DNA of 25,461 nucleotides from an uncultured Bacteroidaceae bacterium (GCA_934394435.1 CAKRRN010000036.1:1-25461), one strand, 5' to 3'. Counted from the stretch's first letter, positions 7,782 through 16,733 are shown. A program made the numbers and translations. Notes: a model not told the origin generated them from the sequence alone.

Positions 7782-8540
7782 TTATTGGCATCTTACGTTG
7801 ATGCCTTCCTGCTTTAAGTAATTCTTTAGCTGTGGAATACTGATTTCACCAAAGTGGAACACGCTGGCTGCCAAAGCTGCATCTGCATGACCTGTTTCGA
7901 AAGCATCCCGAAAGTGTTCCATCGTTCCAGCACCTCCTGAGGCTATTATTGGTATTGTAAGTTTCTCTGCCAGCATAGCCAAAGCATCCAGTGCGAAACC
8001 TGTTTTTACGCCATCATGATTCATGCTGGTGAACAGTATTTCTCCTGCACCTCTGTCTGCAGCTTCCGTAGCCCAGTCCAACAGGGTTTTCTCTGTCGCG
8101 ATGCGTCCTCCGTTTACGTAGCATAGCCATTTACCATCATTCAGATGTGCATCTATGGCCACCACGCATACTTGACTACCGAAACGTGATGCCATTTCGT
8201 TGATGAGTTCAGGTCTGCGAAGTGCTGCGCTGTTTATGCTTACTTTGTCAGCCCCTGCCGCTAACATTCGTTCCACATCGGTTATCTCGCTGATACCTCC
8301 ACCTACGGTAAAGGGGATATTTACACGTTCAGCCACTTTCTCAACCGTCTGTGTGAAAGTTTTTCTTCCTTCGTGACTTGCCGTTATATCCAGAAACACA
8401 AGTTCATCAGCTCCTTGTTGACTATAAAGTTCTCCCAAGGCGACAGGGTCTCCTGCAAGACGTAAGTCTACAAAGTTGGTTCCTTTTACGGTCTGCCCAT
8501 TCTTTACATCCAAACATGGGATGATTCTCTTTGCTAACAT
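7782..8540 (-). CDS. hisF: Imidazole glycerol phosphate synthase, cyclase subunit HisF
   Basis: TIM-barrel subunit that uses ammonia delivered by HisH to form imidazole glycerol phosphate and AICAR. 252 residues, standard length. The two catalytic aspartates are visible as D11 in IIPCLDVKNG and D130 in VVAIDAH. The phosphate sites appear as FTVGGGI and IIASGGAGTMEHF. The start ATG (8540) lies inside the end of hisA with a 7-nt overlap, consistent with translational coupling. Its glutaminase partner HisH is encoded two genes upstream. Confidence 0.97.
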   Translation of the reverse strand: MLAKRIIPCLDVKNGQTVKGTNFVDLRLAGDPVALGELYSQQGADELVFLDITASHEGRKTFTQTVEKVAERVNIPFTVGGGISEITDVERMLAAGADKVSINSAALRRPELINEMASRFGSQVCVVAIDAHLNDGKWLCYVNGGRIATEKTLLDWATEAADRGAGEILFTSMNHDGVKTGFALDALAMLAEKLTIPIIASGGAGTMEHFRDAFETGHADAALAASVFHFGEISIPQLKNYLKQEGINVRCQ

Positions 8541-9295
8541 CCTGCCTCCTTTGTATTACTTGCGTTTGTTTGATTTTGCGGAAAGCGTGCCAAGAGTTCT
8601 TGCAGATTTATGCGCCCCTCATAGATGGCTTTTCCAAAGACAACAGCGGGCACTCCTGCTTGTTCAAGTTCTGCAATATCATCGATGCTGCTCACTCCAC
8701 CGCTGGCTATCAAATGCATGTGTGGATATGCTTGCATTATTTTTTTGTAGAGCTCTATAGCTGTACCTTGTAGCATACCGTCTTTACTGATATCGGTACA
8801 GAGTACGTTGATAGTGCCCTTGTCCATATAGTTTTTTAGAAAATCATCTAACGCAACAGGAGCCTCTTCCTTCCATCCATTGATGCTCACTTGTCCATTC
8901 CTCACATCGGCTCCCAATATAATGTGTCTTGCACCGTATTTTTGGAGCCATGTTAGATAAAGCTCTGGATTCTTTACCGCTATGCTTCCTGCTGTTGCCA
9001 TATCTGCTCCAGCTTCAAACACTTGTTCGAGGTCTTCTGTAGTTTTTATTCCGCCTCCAAAGTCCACCAGCAATCTTGTTGCCTTGGTCACTTCCCTCAG
9101 TGTCTTGATGTTCACGATATGCTTACTGCGTGCGCCATCCAAGTCTACCATGTGTAGCCTCTTGTAGCCAGCCTCTTCAAGGCGTATAGCCATTTCAACA
9201 GGATTGCCATACGTTCTCTTTTGGTCGTAGTCACCCTGTGTTAGTCTTACGCACTGTCCGTCTATGATGTCGATGGCAGGTATCAGTTCTATCAT
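8534..9295 (-). CDS. hisA: ProFAR isomerase HisA
   Basis: 1-(5-phosphoribosyl)-5-[(5-phosphoribosylamino)methylideneamino]imidazole-4-carboxamide isomerase, an Amadori rearrangement in histidine synthesis. 253-residue TIM barrel. Catalytic acids are D9 (LIPAIDIIDG) and D130 (ILGADVRNG). Phosphate-binding glycines are in LVDFGGGIKT and IASGGVSS. The start codon overlaps the hisH stop as ATGA, and the stop overlaps hisF by 7 nt, typical for coupled expression. A short tail after LLARFPQ (NQTNASNTKEAGC) is unremarkable. Confidence 0.97.
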   Translation of the reverse strand: MIELIPAIDIIDGQCVRLTQGDYDQKRTYGNPVEMAIRLEEAGYKRLHMVDLDGARSKHIVNIKTLREVTKATRLLVDFGGGIKTTEDLEQVFEAGADMATAGSIAVKNPELYLTWLQKYGARHIILGADVRNGQVSINGWKEEAPVALDDFLKNYMDKGTINVLCTDISKDGMLQGTAIELYKKIMQAYPHMHLIASGGVSSIDDIAELEQAGVPAVVFGKAIYEGRINLQELLARFPQNQTNASNTKEAGC

Positions 9296-9885
9296 ATGCT
9301 TCCCAAGAAATTCTTTAAAATTTGCTCGCCCACACTTCCGCTTTTCTCAGGGTGGAACTGTGTGGACATAAAATTTCCCTTGCGCATAGCTGCGCTGAAG
9401 GGCAGGATGTGTTGTGTGGTTGCTATGGTGCTATCGCAGACTGGTACGTAGAAGCTGTGTACGAAGTAGACAAACGAAGCTTCGTCAATTCCTTCCAGAA
9501 GTTTATCCTGGATATGTTCCAGCTGATTCCATCCCATGTGTGGAACTTTCTGCTCATGTGTCATGGGCTTGAAACGCACGACATTGACATGGAATATATC
9601 CAGGCAGTCTACGTCTCCCTCTTCTGAATGGCTGCACATCAACTGCTGACCGATACAGATGCCCAATACTGGTTGTGTCAGACTACGAATCACATGGTCA
9701 AGCTTGTGCTCTCGAAGATATTCCATAGCATGACTGGCTTCTCCTTGCCCGGGGAATATCACCCTGTCAGCCTGTCTCAGTATATTGGCATCGTCTGTCA
9801 GCACAGGATCTACACCCACACGCTTCAAGGCATGGATAACAGAATAGATGTTTCCTGCATTGTATTTTACGATGGCTACCCTCAT
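9292..9885 (-). CDS. hisH: Imidazole glycerol phosphate synthase, glutamine amidotransferase subunit HisH
   Basis: Class I glutaminase that feeds ammonia to HisF. 197 residues. The nucleophile is C77 in LGICIGQQLM, and the His/Glu pair is H178/E180 in TQFHPEKSG. The N-terminal strand VAIVKYNAGN and the oxyanion-strand FPGQGEASHAM are typical; PGQGE replaces the commoner PGVGE. It is the first gene of this his segment. A TATCTTTG promoter element lies about 50 bp upstream. hisG, hisD, hisC and hisB are not in this window, so the pathway is split in this genome. Confidence 0.96.
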   Translation of the reverse strand: MRVAIVKYNAGNIYSVIHALKRVGVDPVLTDDANILRQADRVIFPGQGEASHAMEYLREHKLDHVIRSLTQPVLGICIGQQLMCSHSEEGDVDCLDIFHVNVVRFKPMTHEQKVPHMGWNQLEHIQDKLLEGIDEASFVYFVHSFYVPVCDSTIATTQHILPFSAAMRKGNFMSTQFHPEKSGSVGEQILKNFLGSI

Positions 9886-9932
9886 TCTGCCTGATAATTT
9901 ATTTCGTTGATTCCTGTTTTTACAATTTTCTG

Positions 9933-9940
9933 CAAAGATA
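9933..9940 (-). promoter_or_regulatory. Candidate -7 promoter element for the hisH-lysC unit
   Basis: TATCTTTG on the minus strand matches the Bacteroidales primary-sigma -7 consensus TAnnTTTG. It lies about 48 bp before the hisH ATG. No well-spaced TTTG -33 box was found (only a TTG at 12 nt), so the promoter is supported by the -7 element and position only. The 166-bp gap to trpA holds no gene and no clear intrinsic terminator for the trp operon. Confidence 0.55.
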
Positions 9941-10051
9941 CGTTTTTTTCTTCAACCTTTTGCTATTCGTGCTCTCCAAATGGGCAGCTACCATACTTAC
10001 AGCTTTTTTGTGCAAGACTTGTTTCGTATGTCTGTAGTGGGGCAGAGTCGC

Positions 10052-10828
10052 TTATCTGCTCAGAGCGTCATATAGAGCGTCGATAGCTTTCTGTGGGTCG
10101 TGCGTGTGGTCGAGCATGGTTACAAATTTACTTCCTATGATAGCTCCTGCCGCATTGGCTTGTGCGCTTTCTAAAGTCTGTTTGTTGCTGATGCCGAATC
10201 CTATCATGCGCGGATGTTGCAGATTCATGTCATTCACTTTGTTGAAGTAGGATTGCTTTGTCTGGTCAAATTCCTTCTGTGCTCCTGTGGTCGCAGCAGA
10301 ACTAACCATGTAGATAAACCCGTCTGTATGCTTATCTATGAATCTGATACGCTCATCGCTTGTTTCAGGGGTAATGAGCATAATTACACGAATGTCATAC
10401 TTGTCTGCCACAGGCTTCACCTCGTCCAGATAATCCTTGAAGGGTAGGTCTGGTATGATTACTCCGTCTATTCCCACTTGACTGCAACGAAGGAAGAATT
10501 CTTCAAACCCCATGTGGTAAATGGGGTTCATATATCCCATGAGGATAAGGGGAAGTTGTACTCCCTCTTGACGTATGTTCTCCAGTTGGCTGAAGAGTTT
10601 TTTTAAGCTCATTCCGTTTCTGAGTGCCTTGGTAGCAGCATCTTGTATTACGGGTCCGTCTGCCATGGGGTCGCTGAACGGAATGCCTACTTCGATGAAG
10701 TCTATTCTGTTTTTCTCCAAGGTCTTGATGATAGACACAGTGCTGTCCACTGTTGGGTGGCCTGCACAGAAGTAAATGGAAAGTAAACCGCTTTTCTTAG
10801 TCTCAAAGAGTTTGTTTATCCTATTCAT
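10052..10828 (-). CDS. trpA: Tryptophan synthase alpha subunit
   Basis: Cleaves indole-3-glycerol phosphate to indole and glyceraldehyde 3-phosphate; indole is channelled to TrpB. 258-residue TIM barrel. Catalytic residues are E46 and D57 in FIEVGIPFSDPMADGP. GVIIPDLPF (loop 6 region), YMVSSAATTGAQ and GFGISNKQ complete the active-site loops. It is the last gene of the operon and its start overlaps the trpF stop region by 8 nt. The distance from trpB at the other end of the operon is characteristic of this phylum's order. Confidence 0.97.
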   Translation of the reverse strand: MNRINKLFETKKSGLLSIYFCAGHPTVDSTVSIIKTLEKNRIDFIEVGIPFSDPMADGPVIQDAATKALRNGMSLKKLFSQLENIRQEGVQLPLILMGYMNPIYHMGFEEFFLRCSQVGIDGVIIPDLPFKDYLDEVKPVADKYDIRVIMLITPETSDERIRFIDKHTDGFIYMVSSAATTGAQKEFDQTKQSYFNKVNDMNLQHPRMIGFGISNKQTLESAQANAAGAIIGSKFVTMLDHTHDPQKAIDALYDALSR

Positions 10829-11468
10829 GATTTCTGATTTTTCTGATAAATGAACTTATGGCTTTTGTGTCCTTTACTGCGGGAGACAGTTCGAAACGTG
10901 AGTTGATATCAATACCGACACATAGTGGATGGTACCAACTGAGTATTCGCTCAGAGTCCTCTGGGCCAATACCTCCCGACAGCAGAAATGGTCTTTCGCC
11001 TTCATAGTCCTGCAGGATATTCCAGTCGAATTGTTGTCCGCTTCCGCCTACGCTCACACATTTGGTATCAAAGACAAACAGATCTGCTACGCTCTGGTAC
11101 TTCAAAGTTTCTTCGATATCTTCTTTCGATCGTATGCTTATAGCTTTGAATAATTTAAGACCTGTTACTTGTCTTATTTGTTCACAAAACTTTTCTGATT
11201 CCCGTCCGTGTAACTGTATGTAATCCAGATGTAGCTGGTCTGTCCAATACAGCACCTGCTCTAATGTGGGCTCTACGAATACGCCCACCTTCTTGCAGAC
11301 TGGAAGGTATGAAGGTTTCTCCTTTATGCAACGTTTGCTTCCTTCCCAGCAGATAAACCCCATCATGTCGGGAGCTGCCTTTTCCAGAGCATGGATATTG
11401 TCTCCATCTCTCATTCCACAAACCTTTATCTTTATAGACTTTCCTTGCATAGGAATCTGCTTGAACAT
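10821..11468 (-). CDS. trpF: Phosphoribosylanthranilate isomerase
   Basis: Amadori isomerase of tryptophan synthesis. 215 residues from ATG 11468; an internal ATG at 11450 would also leave the first strand intact, so the start is uncertain by six residues. Catalytic C17 is in IKVCGMRD and D134 in FVFDTK. The phosphate loop is FLLSGGIGPED. The segment after the second strand reads MMGFICWEGSKRC instead of the usual GFIFxPKSPRxV, keeping the arginine. It follows trpC by 6 bp and overlaps trpA by 8 nt. Confidence 0.95.
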   Translation of the reverse strand: MFKQIPMQGKSIKIKVCGMRDGDNIHALEKAAPDMMGFICWEGSKRCIKEKPSYLPVCKKVGVFVEPTLEQVLYWTDQLHLDYIQLHGRESEKFCEQIRQVTGLKLFKAISIRSKEDIEETLKYQSVADLFVFDTKCVSVGGSGQQFDWNILQDYEGERPFLLSGGIGPEDSERILSWYHPLCVGIDINSRFELSPAVKDTKAISSFIRKIRNHE

Positions 11469-11474
11469 TTGGGA

Positions 11475-12269
11475 TTATTTCATTGCTGCGATAAAGTTTT
11501 TCAGTGCTTCTCCCGGCTCAGCCTCCTTCATGAAGCATTCCCCCATCAAGAAACCTCTGAATCCCGCTTGTCTTAGTAACATGACTGTATCGGGACTTCC
11601 TATTCCGCTTTCGCTCACCATGACTTTCCCCTGAGGTAGCTTTGTCGAAAGAAGGAAAGAGTTTCTTACATCGGTGTGAAAGGTTCCCAGGTCTCTGTTG
11701 TTTACTCCAATCATGTCAGCTCCCAAGTCTGCGTACTCCAACTCCTTTTCTGCATGAAGCTCCATGAGTACCTCCAGATTCATTTCGTGAGCAATGCTGA
11801 TTAGGTTCTTTGCCTCTGTCAATTTTAGGTCAGCGGCAATTAGCAGTATGGCATCCGCTCCTGCTATCCGTGCTTCGAATATCTGGTATTCGTCTATGAT
11901 GAACTCTTTTCTGAGGATGGGGCATTTGACTATCGGACGCGCTTTCTTTACAAATTCAAGGCTTCCACCGAAGTAGCGATTATCTGTCAAAATGCTTATA
12001 GCAGCAGCACCGTTTTCTGAGTAAGCAGCAGGAATTACCTCTGCCTGTCCCTCTTCTTTAATCCACCCTTTTGATGGACTCTTACGCTTGAATTCGGCTA
12101 TGATGCCATGTGCGTCTGTAGCCAGTGCATTACTCATGCTAAGTGGTTTGATGGCTTCTTCCATCTTCTTCTCTGCCATCGCATACAATTGTCGGGGTGG
12201 AAGAACTTCTTTTTGTAGGGCAACTTCTTGACGCTTGTATGCGACTATCTCCTCCAGAATATCTTTCAT
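11475..12269 (-). CDS. trpC: Indole-3-glycerol phosphate synthase
   Basis: Ring-closing decarboxylase of the tryptophan pathway. 264-residue TIM barrel with the usual N-terminal helix that covers the active site (MKDILEEIVAYKRQEV). Catalytic residues are visible as E59 and K61 in IIAEFKRKSPSKG and K121 in ILRKEFIID, with GVNNRDLGTF and MVSESGIGSPD later. It is separate from trpF, unlike the enterobacterial fusion. Gaps are 23 bp to trpD upstream and 6 bp to trpF downstream. Confidence 0.97.
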   Translation of the reverse strand: MKDILEEIVAYKRQEVALQKEVLPPRQLYAMAEKKMEEAIKPLSMSNALATDAHGIIAEFKRKSPSKGWIKEEGQAEVIPAAYSENGAAAISILTDNRYFGGSLEFVKKARPIVKCPILRKEFIIDEYQIFEARIAGADAILLIAADLKLTEAKNLISIAHEMNLEVLMELHAEKELEYADLGADMIGVNNRDLGTFHTDVRNSFLLSTKLPQGKVMVSESGIGSPDTVMLLRQAGFRGFLMGECFMKEAEPGEALKNFIAAMK

Positions 12270-12292
12270 CAGTTACTTCTCAATATGATATA

Positions 12293-13309
12293 CTATGAGT
12301 TAATACTTACGAACTTACGGAATTTTTCGAGTGCTTTTCCACTATCCAGAGATTCTCTGGCCATGCTCACAGTCTCAGCCATGGTCAAGTTTTTATCCAT
12401 AATACTGATGCCACAAGCTGCGTTTGCAATCACCACATTCTTTTGTGCTTCTGTAGATGTGCCTTCGAGCACGGAGTCAAAGATGGCAGCAGCCTGCTCT
12501 GGCGTATCGCCTCCATAGAGTTCTTCTTGCGTAGTATACCGCAATCCCATCTCCACGGGTGTGTAAACACGTTCGTACAACCGTGTCACTACTTTGAATT
12601 CGCTGGTGAGAGAAATCTCATCGTATCCATCAAAACTTGTCACCACTCCAAAGTTGTCTCCTATCTTCTGATGGATGCTTGTGTAGAGTCGCAGTTGCCC
12701 CTGTGTGGCGGTTCCATGCAACGAGTTCTTGGGGCTACAGGGATTGAGCAGAGGGCCAAGGATGTTGAAACAAGTGGGGATGCCCAGTTCTTTGCGCACA
12801 GGACCTACGTTTTTCATTCCGTAAGCGAAAAGGGGAGCGTGCATGTAGCATACACCAGATTCCTCTATCGAACGACGTAGCTGTGATTCGTCATCGCTGA
12901 ACTTTACCCCATGCAGGGCCAGAACGTTACTTGCTCCGCTTATGCTGCTACTGCCTCCGTTTCCGTGTTTGCTTACCAGATAGCCTGCTCCTGCAATGAC
13001 GAAAGCGGAACAGGTGCTTATGTTAAACGTGTTTTTCCCGTCTCCACCAGTTCCTACGATGTCAAGGGTATTGAGGTCATCCAGGTTTACACGTTTGCCT
13101 GTTTCGAGCAGTCCTTTGCGAAATCCCAAAATCTCTTCCACGGTGATACCGCTGATCTGCAATGCTGTCAGTAGGGCAGAAATCTGCACCTGTGTGTATG
13201 CGCCTTGGGTGATTCCTATCATTATCTCGTATGTCTCCTGACTGTCCAGTGCTTCTCCTGCAATCAGTTTCTCCAAGTATTGTCTCATGTCGTTTTTATT
13301 TAACATCAT
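12293..13309 (-). CDS. trpD: Anthranilate phosphoribosyltransferase
   Basis: Joins anthranilate to PRPP. 338 residues. The PRPP-binding motif GTGGDGKNTFNIST and the KHGNGGSSSISGASN anthranilate/PRPP loop are intact, and a metal-binding acidic pair is present at FDGYDEISL. Two adjacent ATGs (13309 and 13306) and another at 13288 are possible starts; the helical domain begins near the third, so a short N-terminal uncertainty remains. It is not fused to the glutaminase TrpG, which ends 11 bp upstream. Confidence 0.96.
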   Translation of the reverse strand: MMLNKNDMRQYLEKLIAGEALDSQETYEIMIGITQGAYTQVQISALLTALQISGITVEEILGFRKGLLETGKRVNLDDLNTLDIVGTGGDGKNTFNISTCSAFVIAGAGYLVSKHGNGGSSSISGASNVLALHGVKFSDDESQLRRSIEESGVCYMHAPLFAYGMKNVGPVRKELGIPTCFNILGPLLNPCSPKNSLHGTATQGQLRLYTSIHQKIGDNFGVVTSFDGYDEISLTSEFKVVTRLYERVYTPVEMGLRYTTQEELYGGDTPEQAAAIFDSVLEGTSTEAQKNVVIANAACGISIMDKNLTMAETVSMARESLDSGKALEKFRKFVSINS

Positions 13310-13320
13310 GTGTGTTACGT

Positions 13321-13884
13321 TCAGTGATTCAGCCAGTTCCTGATAATTGTTTTTCCTTCTGGTGTCAATACGCTTTCTGGATGATACTGAATGCCTCTGA
13401 CATCAAGTTCCTTGTGTCGGAGCGACATGATTTGCCCCTCCTTACTCATGCCTGTTACTTCAATACAGTCTGGCAATCCATCTGTGTCCACCACCCATGA
13501 GTGATATCTTCCCACCTCTATCTCGTGAGGAAGACCCTCGTATATATAATCTGATGTGGTGATGTCTATGGTGGACGCGATGCCGTGAAACACCTGACTT
13601 AGGTTTGTCAGTTTTCCACCGAAAAACTCACCGATTGCCTGATGGCCCAGACAAACCCCAAGAATGGGTTTCTTGTTGGCATACGCTTTTATCACGTCCA
13701 TGAGCAGTCCAGCTTCTTTCGGGATGCCTGGACCTGGTGACAGGATAACTTTATCGTATTCCTGAAGTTCTGGCAGTTTGAACTGGTCGTTACGCACAAC
13801 CGTCACTTCAGCTCCTAACTCTTTCACAAGGTGAGCTAGATTATACGTGAATGAATCGTAGTTGTCTATGATAACTGTTCTCAT
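13321..13884 (-). CDS. trpG: Anthranilate synthase glutaminase subunit
   Basis: Supplies ammonia to TrpE. Start ATG 13884 overlaps the trpE stop as ATGA and gives 187 residues beginning MRTVIIDNYDSFTYNLAHLV, the canonical N terminus; the frame's extension inside trpE has no family features. Nucleophile C78 is in LGVCLGHQAIG, and the His/Glu pair H168/E170 is in IQYHPESVLTPEG. SPGPGIPKEAG is the oxyanion-hole loop. It could also serve para-aminobenzoate synthesis (PabA role), as some bacteria share this subunit; that is inference. Confidence 0.96.
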   Translation of the reverse strand: MRTVIIDNYDSFTYNLAHLVKELGAEVTVVRNDQFKLPELQEYDKVILSPGPGIPKEAGLLMDVIKAYANKKPILGVCLGHQAIGEFFGGKLTNLSQVFHGIASTIDITTSDYIYEGLPHEIEVGRYHSWVVDTDGLPDCIEVTGMSKEGQIMSLRHKELDVRGIQYHPESVLTPEGKTIIRNWLNH

Positions 13885-15290
13885 ATCTTTTCTGCTATTT
13901 CTATAGCCTTGCGTAGGGCTCCAAGCTTGTTGTTCACTTCCTGCAGCTCGTATTCTACATCGCTTTTTGCCACAATGCCTCCGCCTGCCTGAAACCACAG
14001 TTCGCTATTTCTGCTGACAAAGGTACGTATCGTTATGGCCTGGTTAAGATCACGATTAAACCCGATGAATCCAACACATCCACCGTATGCACCGCGGCAA
14101 TGCGGCTCGTACTGGCTAATGAGTTGCATAGCCCTCACCTTGGGTGCGCCAGAGAGTGTTCCTGCAGGGAAGGTGTCTATGAAAGCCTGTATGGCGTCGC
14201 AACCTTCGTTCAGTATGCCACTCACTCTGCTTACCAAGTGGATTACATGGCTGTAGAACTGCATATCTTTGAAGAATTCCACCTTCACATCGTGGCAGTT
14301 TCTGCTGAGATCGTTTCTTGCCAAATCAACCAGCATGACGTGTTCTGCGTTCTCTTTGGGGTCGTTACGCAGGTATTCGGCATTTCTTTTGTCTACCTCT
14401 GGGTTACCCGTGCGTCTTGTTGTACCAGCAATGGGGTCAATGTATGCTTTGCGACCTTTTATGCGGCAATGGGTTTCTGGGCTGGACCCGAAGATGCGAA
14501 AACCACCGAAATCAAAGAAAAATAGGTAGGGGCTGGGATTGATGCTTCTTAGAGCCCTATACAATTTAAAGTCATCGCCCTCGAAGCGCTGCTTGAATCT
14601 GCGCGAGAGCACAATCTGGAATACATCCCCACGCAAGCAATGCGCAATGCCCTTGCGTATGTTCTCCCTATGCTCGTCGTCTGTCAGTGTGCTCCAGTAG
14701 TTGCCTACAGGACGGAAGTCGAACGGCCGTACCATGGTAGCACTGTTGATGATGCGCTCCAATACCGCCAACTGATCTTCTTCTCCCTCTGGGAGCAGCT
14801 GTGTGATGGTCAACTCATTTTTGAAGTGATCAAATGCAATGGTGTCTCTGAAGAGCGTATAACATAGGTCGGGTGCGTCATTCTCTTCCTGTGTCTCATC
14901 CTTCACCTGTATGTTCTCAAAGTATCGGATGGCATTGAACGAGGTGTAGCCCCATAGTCCACATATCTCCTTTTCGTCTCCCTCTATCTCAAAGGCATCC
15001 AGAAAAGCGTTGATGAGCTGGGCTGTTCCGTATTCTTTCGTGATAGGGTGGCATTCGGTCTTCCCGTCTGGAAAGCGAAGTATTCCTTCTCCGTGCGAGA
15101 TACTCACCGAAGCAATGGGATGTACTGAGATAAACGATCTCGCATTCTCACTTCCATGATAGTCCGAACTCTCCATAAGTGCGCTCATGGGTGATAAGTC
15201 ACGCACCTTCATGTACACGCTGACAGGAGTCAGCAGGTCTCCCAGGATGTGTTTCGATACAGTGTGGTACTTGTATTTAGATGGATTCAT
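13881..15290 (-). CDS. trpE: Anthranilate synthase component I
   Basis: Chorismate-utilising subunit, 469 residues. The feedback-inhibition region near the N terminus carries LMESSDYHGSENARSFI (about 38-54), corresponding to the LLESxx tryptophan-binding element, so allosteric inhibition by tryptophan is likely. The catalytic domain shows FGSSPETH, DPIAGTTRRTG, HVMLVDLARNDLSRNC, AGTLSGAPKVRAM and RGAYGGCVGFIGF. Its start overlaps trpB by 14 nt and its stop overlaps the trpG start by 4 nt, which suggests coupled synthesis of the two subunits. Length and motifs fit TrpE rather than PabB, as does the operon. Confidence 0.97.
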   Translation of the reverse strand: MNPSKYKYHTVSKHILGDLLTPVSVYMKVRDLSPMSALMESSDYHGSENARSFISVHPIASVSISHGEGILRFPDGKTECHPITKEYGTAQLINAFLDAFEIEGDEKEICGLWGYTSFNAIRYFENIQVKDETQEENDAPDLCYTLFRDTIAFDHFKNELTITQLLPEGEEDQLAVLERIINSATMVRPFDFRPVGNYWSTLTDDEHRENIRKGIAHCLRGDVFQIVLSRRFKQRFEGDDFKLYRALRSINPSPYLFFFDFGGFRIFGSSPETHCRIKGRKAYIDPIAGTTRRTGNPEVDKRNAEYLRNDPKENAEHVMLVDLARNDLSRNCHDVKVEFFKDMQFYSHVIHLVSRVSGILNEGCDAIQAFIDTFPAGTLSGAPKVRAMQLISQYEPHCRGAYGGCVGFIGFNRDLNQAITIRTFVSRNSELWFQAGGGIVAKSDVEYELQEVNNKLGALRKAIEIAEKI

Positions 15291-16488
15291 AGTCTATTTC
15301 GTCTTTGTGTGCCAAATAGGTGGACAAATCCTTGTCTCCACGTCCACTAACGGTCAGTACTACCACATCCTTTGGATGAAACTTCATCTTGGGAAGCATA
15401 GCCAGAGCATGACTGCTTTCCAGCGCAGGGATGATGCCTTCAAGGCGCGTCAACTCAAAGGCAGCCTGCAGGGCTTCCTTGTCTGTTATCGCCATCACCT
15501 GCGCTCTGCCAGTCTGGTAAAGGTTGCAGTGGATGGGACCTGTGCCAGGATAGTCCAGTCCAGCACTTATGCTATAAGGCTCTGTTATCTGTCCGTCATC
15601 GTCTTGCATCAGTTTGATACGGCTTCCGTGCAGGATGCCTGTCGTGCCAACGGTGAGCGAGGCGGCTGTTTTACCACTGTCGATTCCCAGTCCTGCCGCT
15701 TCTCCCAAAACGATTTTCACACGCTCATCGTCCATATAATGATAAATGGTTCCTGCAGCGTTGCTACCTCCGCCCACACATGCCATCAGATAGTCGGGCC
15801 AGTCACGTCCCGTCTTTTCCTTCAGTTGGTACTTTATTTCCTGACTGATGACACTCTGCAATCGTGCCACCAGTTCTGGATATGGATGTGGACCCACGGT
15901 GCTTCCTATTATATAGAAAGTATCATCGGGGTGACAACACCAGTCGCGTATAGCTTCGTTCGTGGCATCCTTCAGAGTCTTATTGCCGCTCTGTACGGGG
16001 TAGACCTCCGCTCCAAGCATACGCATGCGTTCTACGTTTACATGCTGACGTTCTACGTCTAATGCGCCCATATATACGCGACAAGGCATGTTCATCAGAG
16101 CGCACACGGTAGCTGTTGCCACACCGTGCTGTCCAGCTCCCGTCTCGGCAATAATACGTTTCTTGCCCATTCTCCTTGCCAACAGAATCTGTCCCACGGC
16201 ATTATTTATCTTGTGGGCACCTGTATGGTTTAAATCCTCGCGCTTCAGATACAGTTGGCATCCGTATTTCTCACTCATGCGCTTTGCGTGATACAGAGGA
16301 CTGGGACGTCCCACATAGTCACGTAATAGCTGATAATACTCTTTCTGGAAATCTTCGCTTTCGATGATGTCCAAGTAGGCGTTACGCAGGTTCTCTACGG
16401 TTTTATATAGAATTTCAGGGATGTACGATCCTCCAAATTCACCATAGAAGCCAGCTTCGTTCACTTTGTATGGATTTGTCTTTGGCAT
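15277..16488 (-). CDS. trpB: Tryptophan synthase beta subunit
   Basis: PLP enzyme that condenses indole with serine. 403 residues. Schiff-base K93 is in GAHKINNAVGQ; GAGQHGVATATV and the phosphate loop CVGGGSNAAGT follow. It is the ordinary TrpB1 type, with the full interface region for TrpA (NPYKVNEAGFYGEFGGSYIPE). It is the first gene of the operon although its partner trpA is last. The 5' untranslated region from the candidate promoter is only about 25 nt, and no leader peptide with Trp codons was found. Confidence 0.97.
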   Translation of the reverse strand: MPKTNPYKVNEAGFYGEFGGSYIPEILYKTVENLRNAYLDIIESEDFQKEYYQLLRDYVGRPSPLYHAKRMSEKYGCQLYLKREDLNHTGAHKINNAVGQILLARRMGKKRIIAETGAGQHGVATATVCALMNMPCRVYMGALDVERQHVNVERMRMLGAEVYPVQSGNKTLKDATNEAIRDWCCHPDDTFYIIGSTVGPHPYPELVARLQSVISQEIKYQLKEKTGRDWPDYLMACVGGGSNAAGTIYHYMDDERVKIVLGEAAGLGIDSGKTAASLTVGTTGILHGSRIKLMQDDDGQITEPYSISAGLDYPGTGPIHCNLYQTGRAQVMAITDKEALQAAFELTRLEGIIPALESSHALAMLPKMKFHPKDVVVLTVSGRGDKDLSTYLAHKDEIDYESI

Positions 16489-16517
16489 GTACTATGAATA
16501 ATATAGTTTACGCCCTA

Positions 16518-16525
16518 CAAAATTA
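16518..16525 (-). promoter_or_regulatory. Candidate -7 promoter element of the trp operon
   Basis: TAATTTTG on the minus strand fits TAnnTTTG and sits about 30 bp before the trpB ATG. No clear TTTG box was found 19-21 bp upstream, so strength is uncertain. The short leader leaves no room for a ribosome-mediated attenuator downstream of it. Confidence 0.5.
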
Positions 16526-16672
16526 CAACAATTCTGCCTTTCTGACTACATTTAGTTACCAAAAGCTATATGTTTGCTGTCTATTTATTCAAAACAAGCC
16601 TTCTTTTTTTACATAGTCAAGCATAAGTACATTATCTATTATGATGCCCCCTCTAAACTTTCCTACGAGGAT

Positions 16673-16711
16673 AAAAAAAAATATGTGGCGCAACGTAGGT
16701 TGTGCCACATA
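16673..16711 (-). terminator. Intrinsic terminator of the tRNA cluster
   Basis: On the minus strand, TATGTGGC-A-CAAC and GTTG-C-GCCACATA form a stem of 12 pairs with one A-C mismatch around the CTAC loop (16682-16711). A run of nine T follows (16681-16673). It lies about 23 nt past the last tRNA and upstream of the trp promoter, so it insulates trp from tRNA transcription. Confidence 0.85.
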
Positions 16712-16733
16712 CGATATCTTCACTTATGCATTG

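Noticed and set aside
15187..16062. 291-residue plus-strand open frame opposite trpB/trpE
   Set aside because: It lies wholly antisense to two strongly supported genes, has no recognisable domain, and its composition is that of a complementary-strand shadow.
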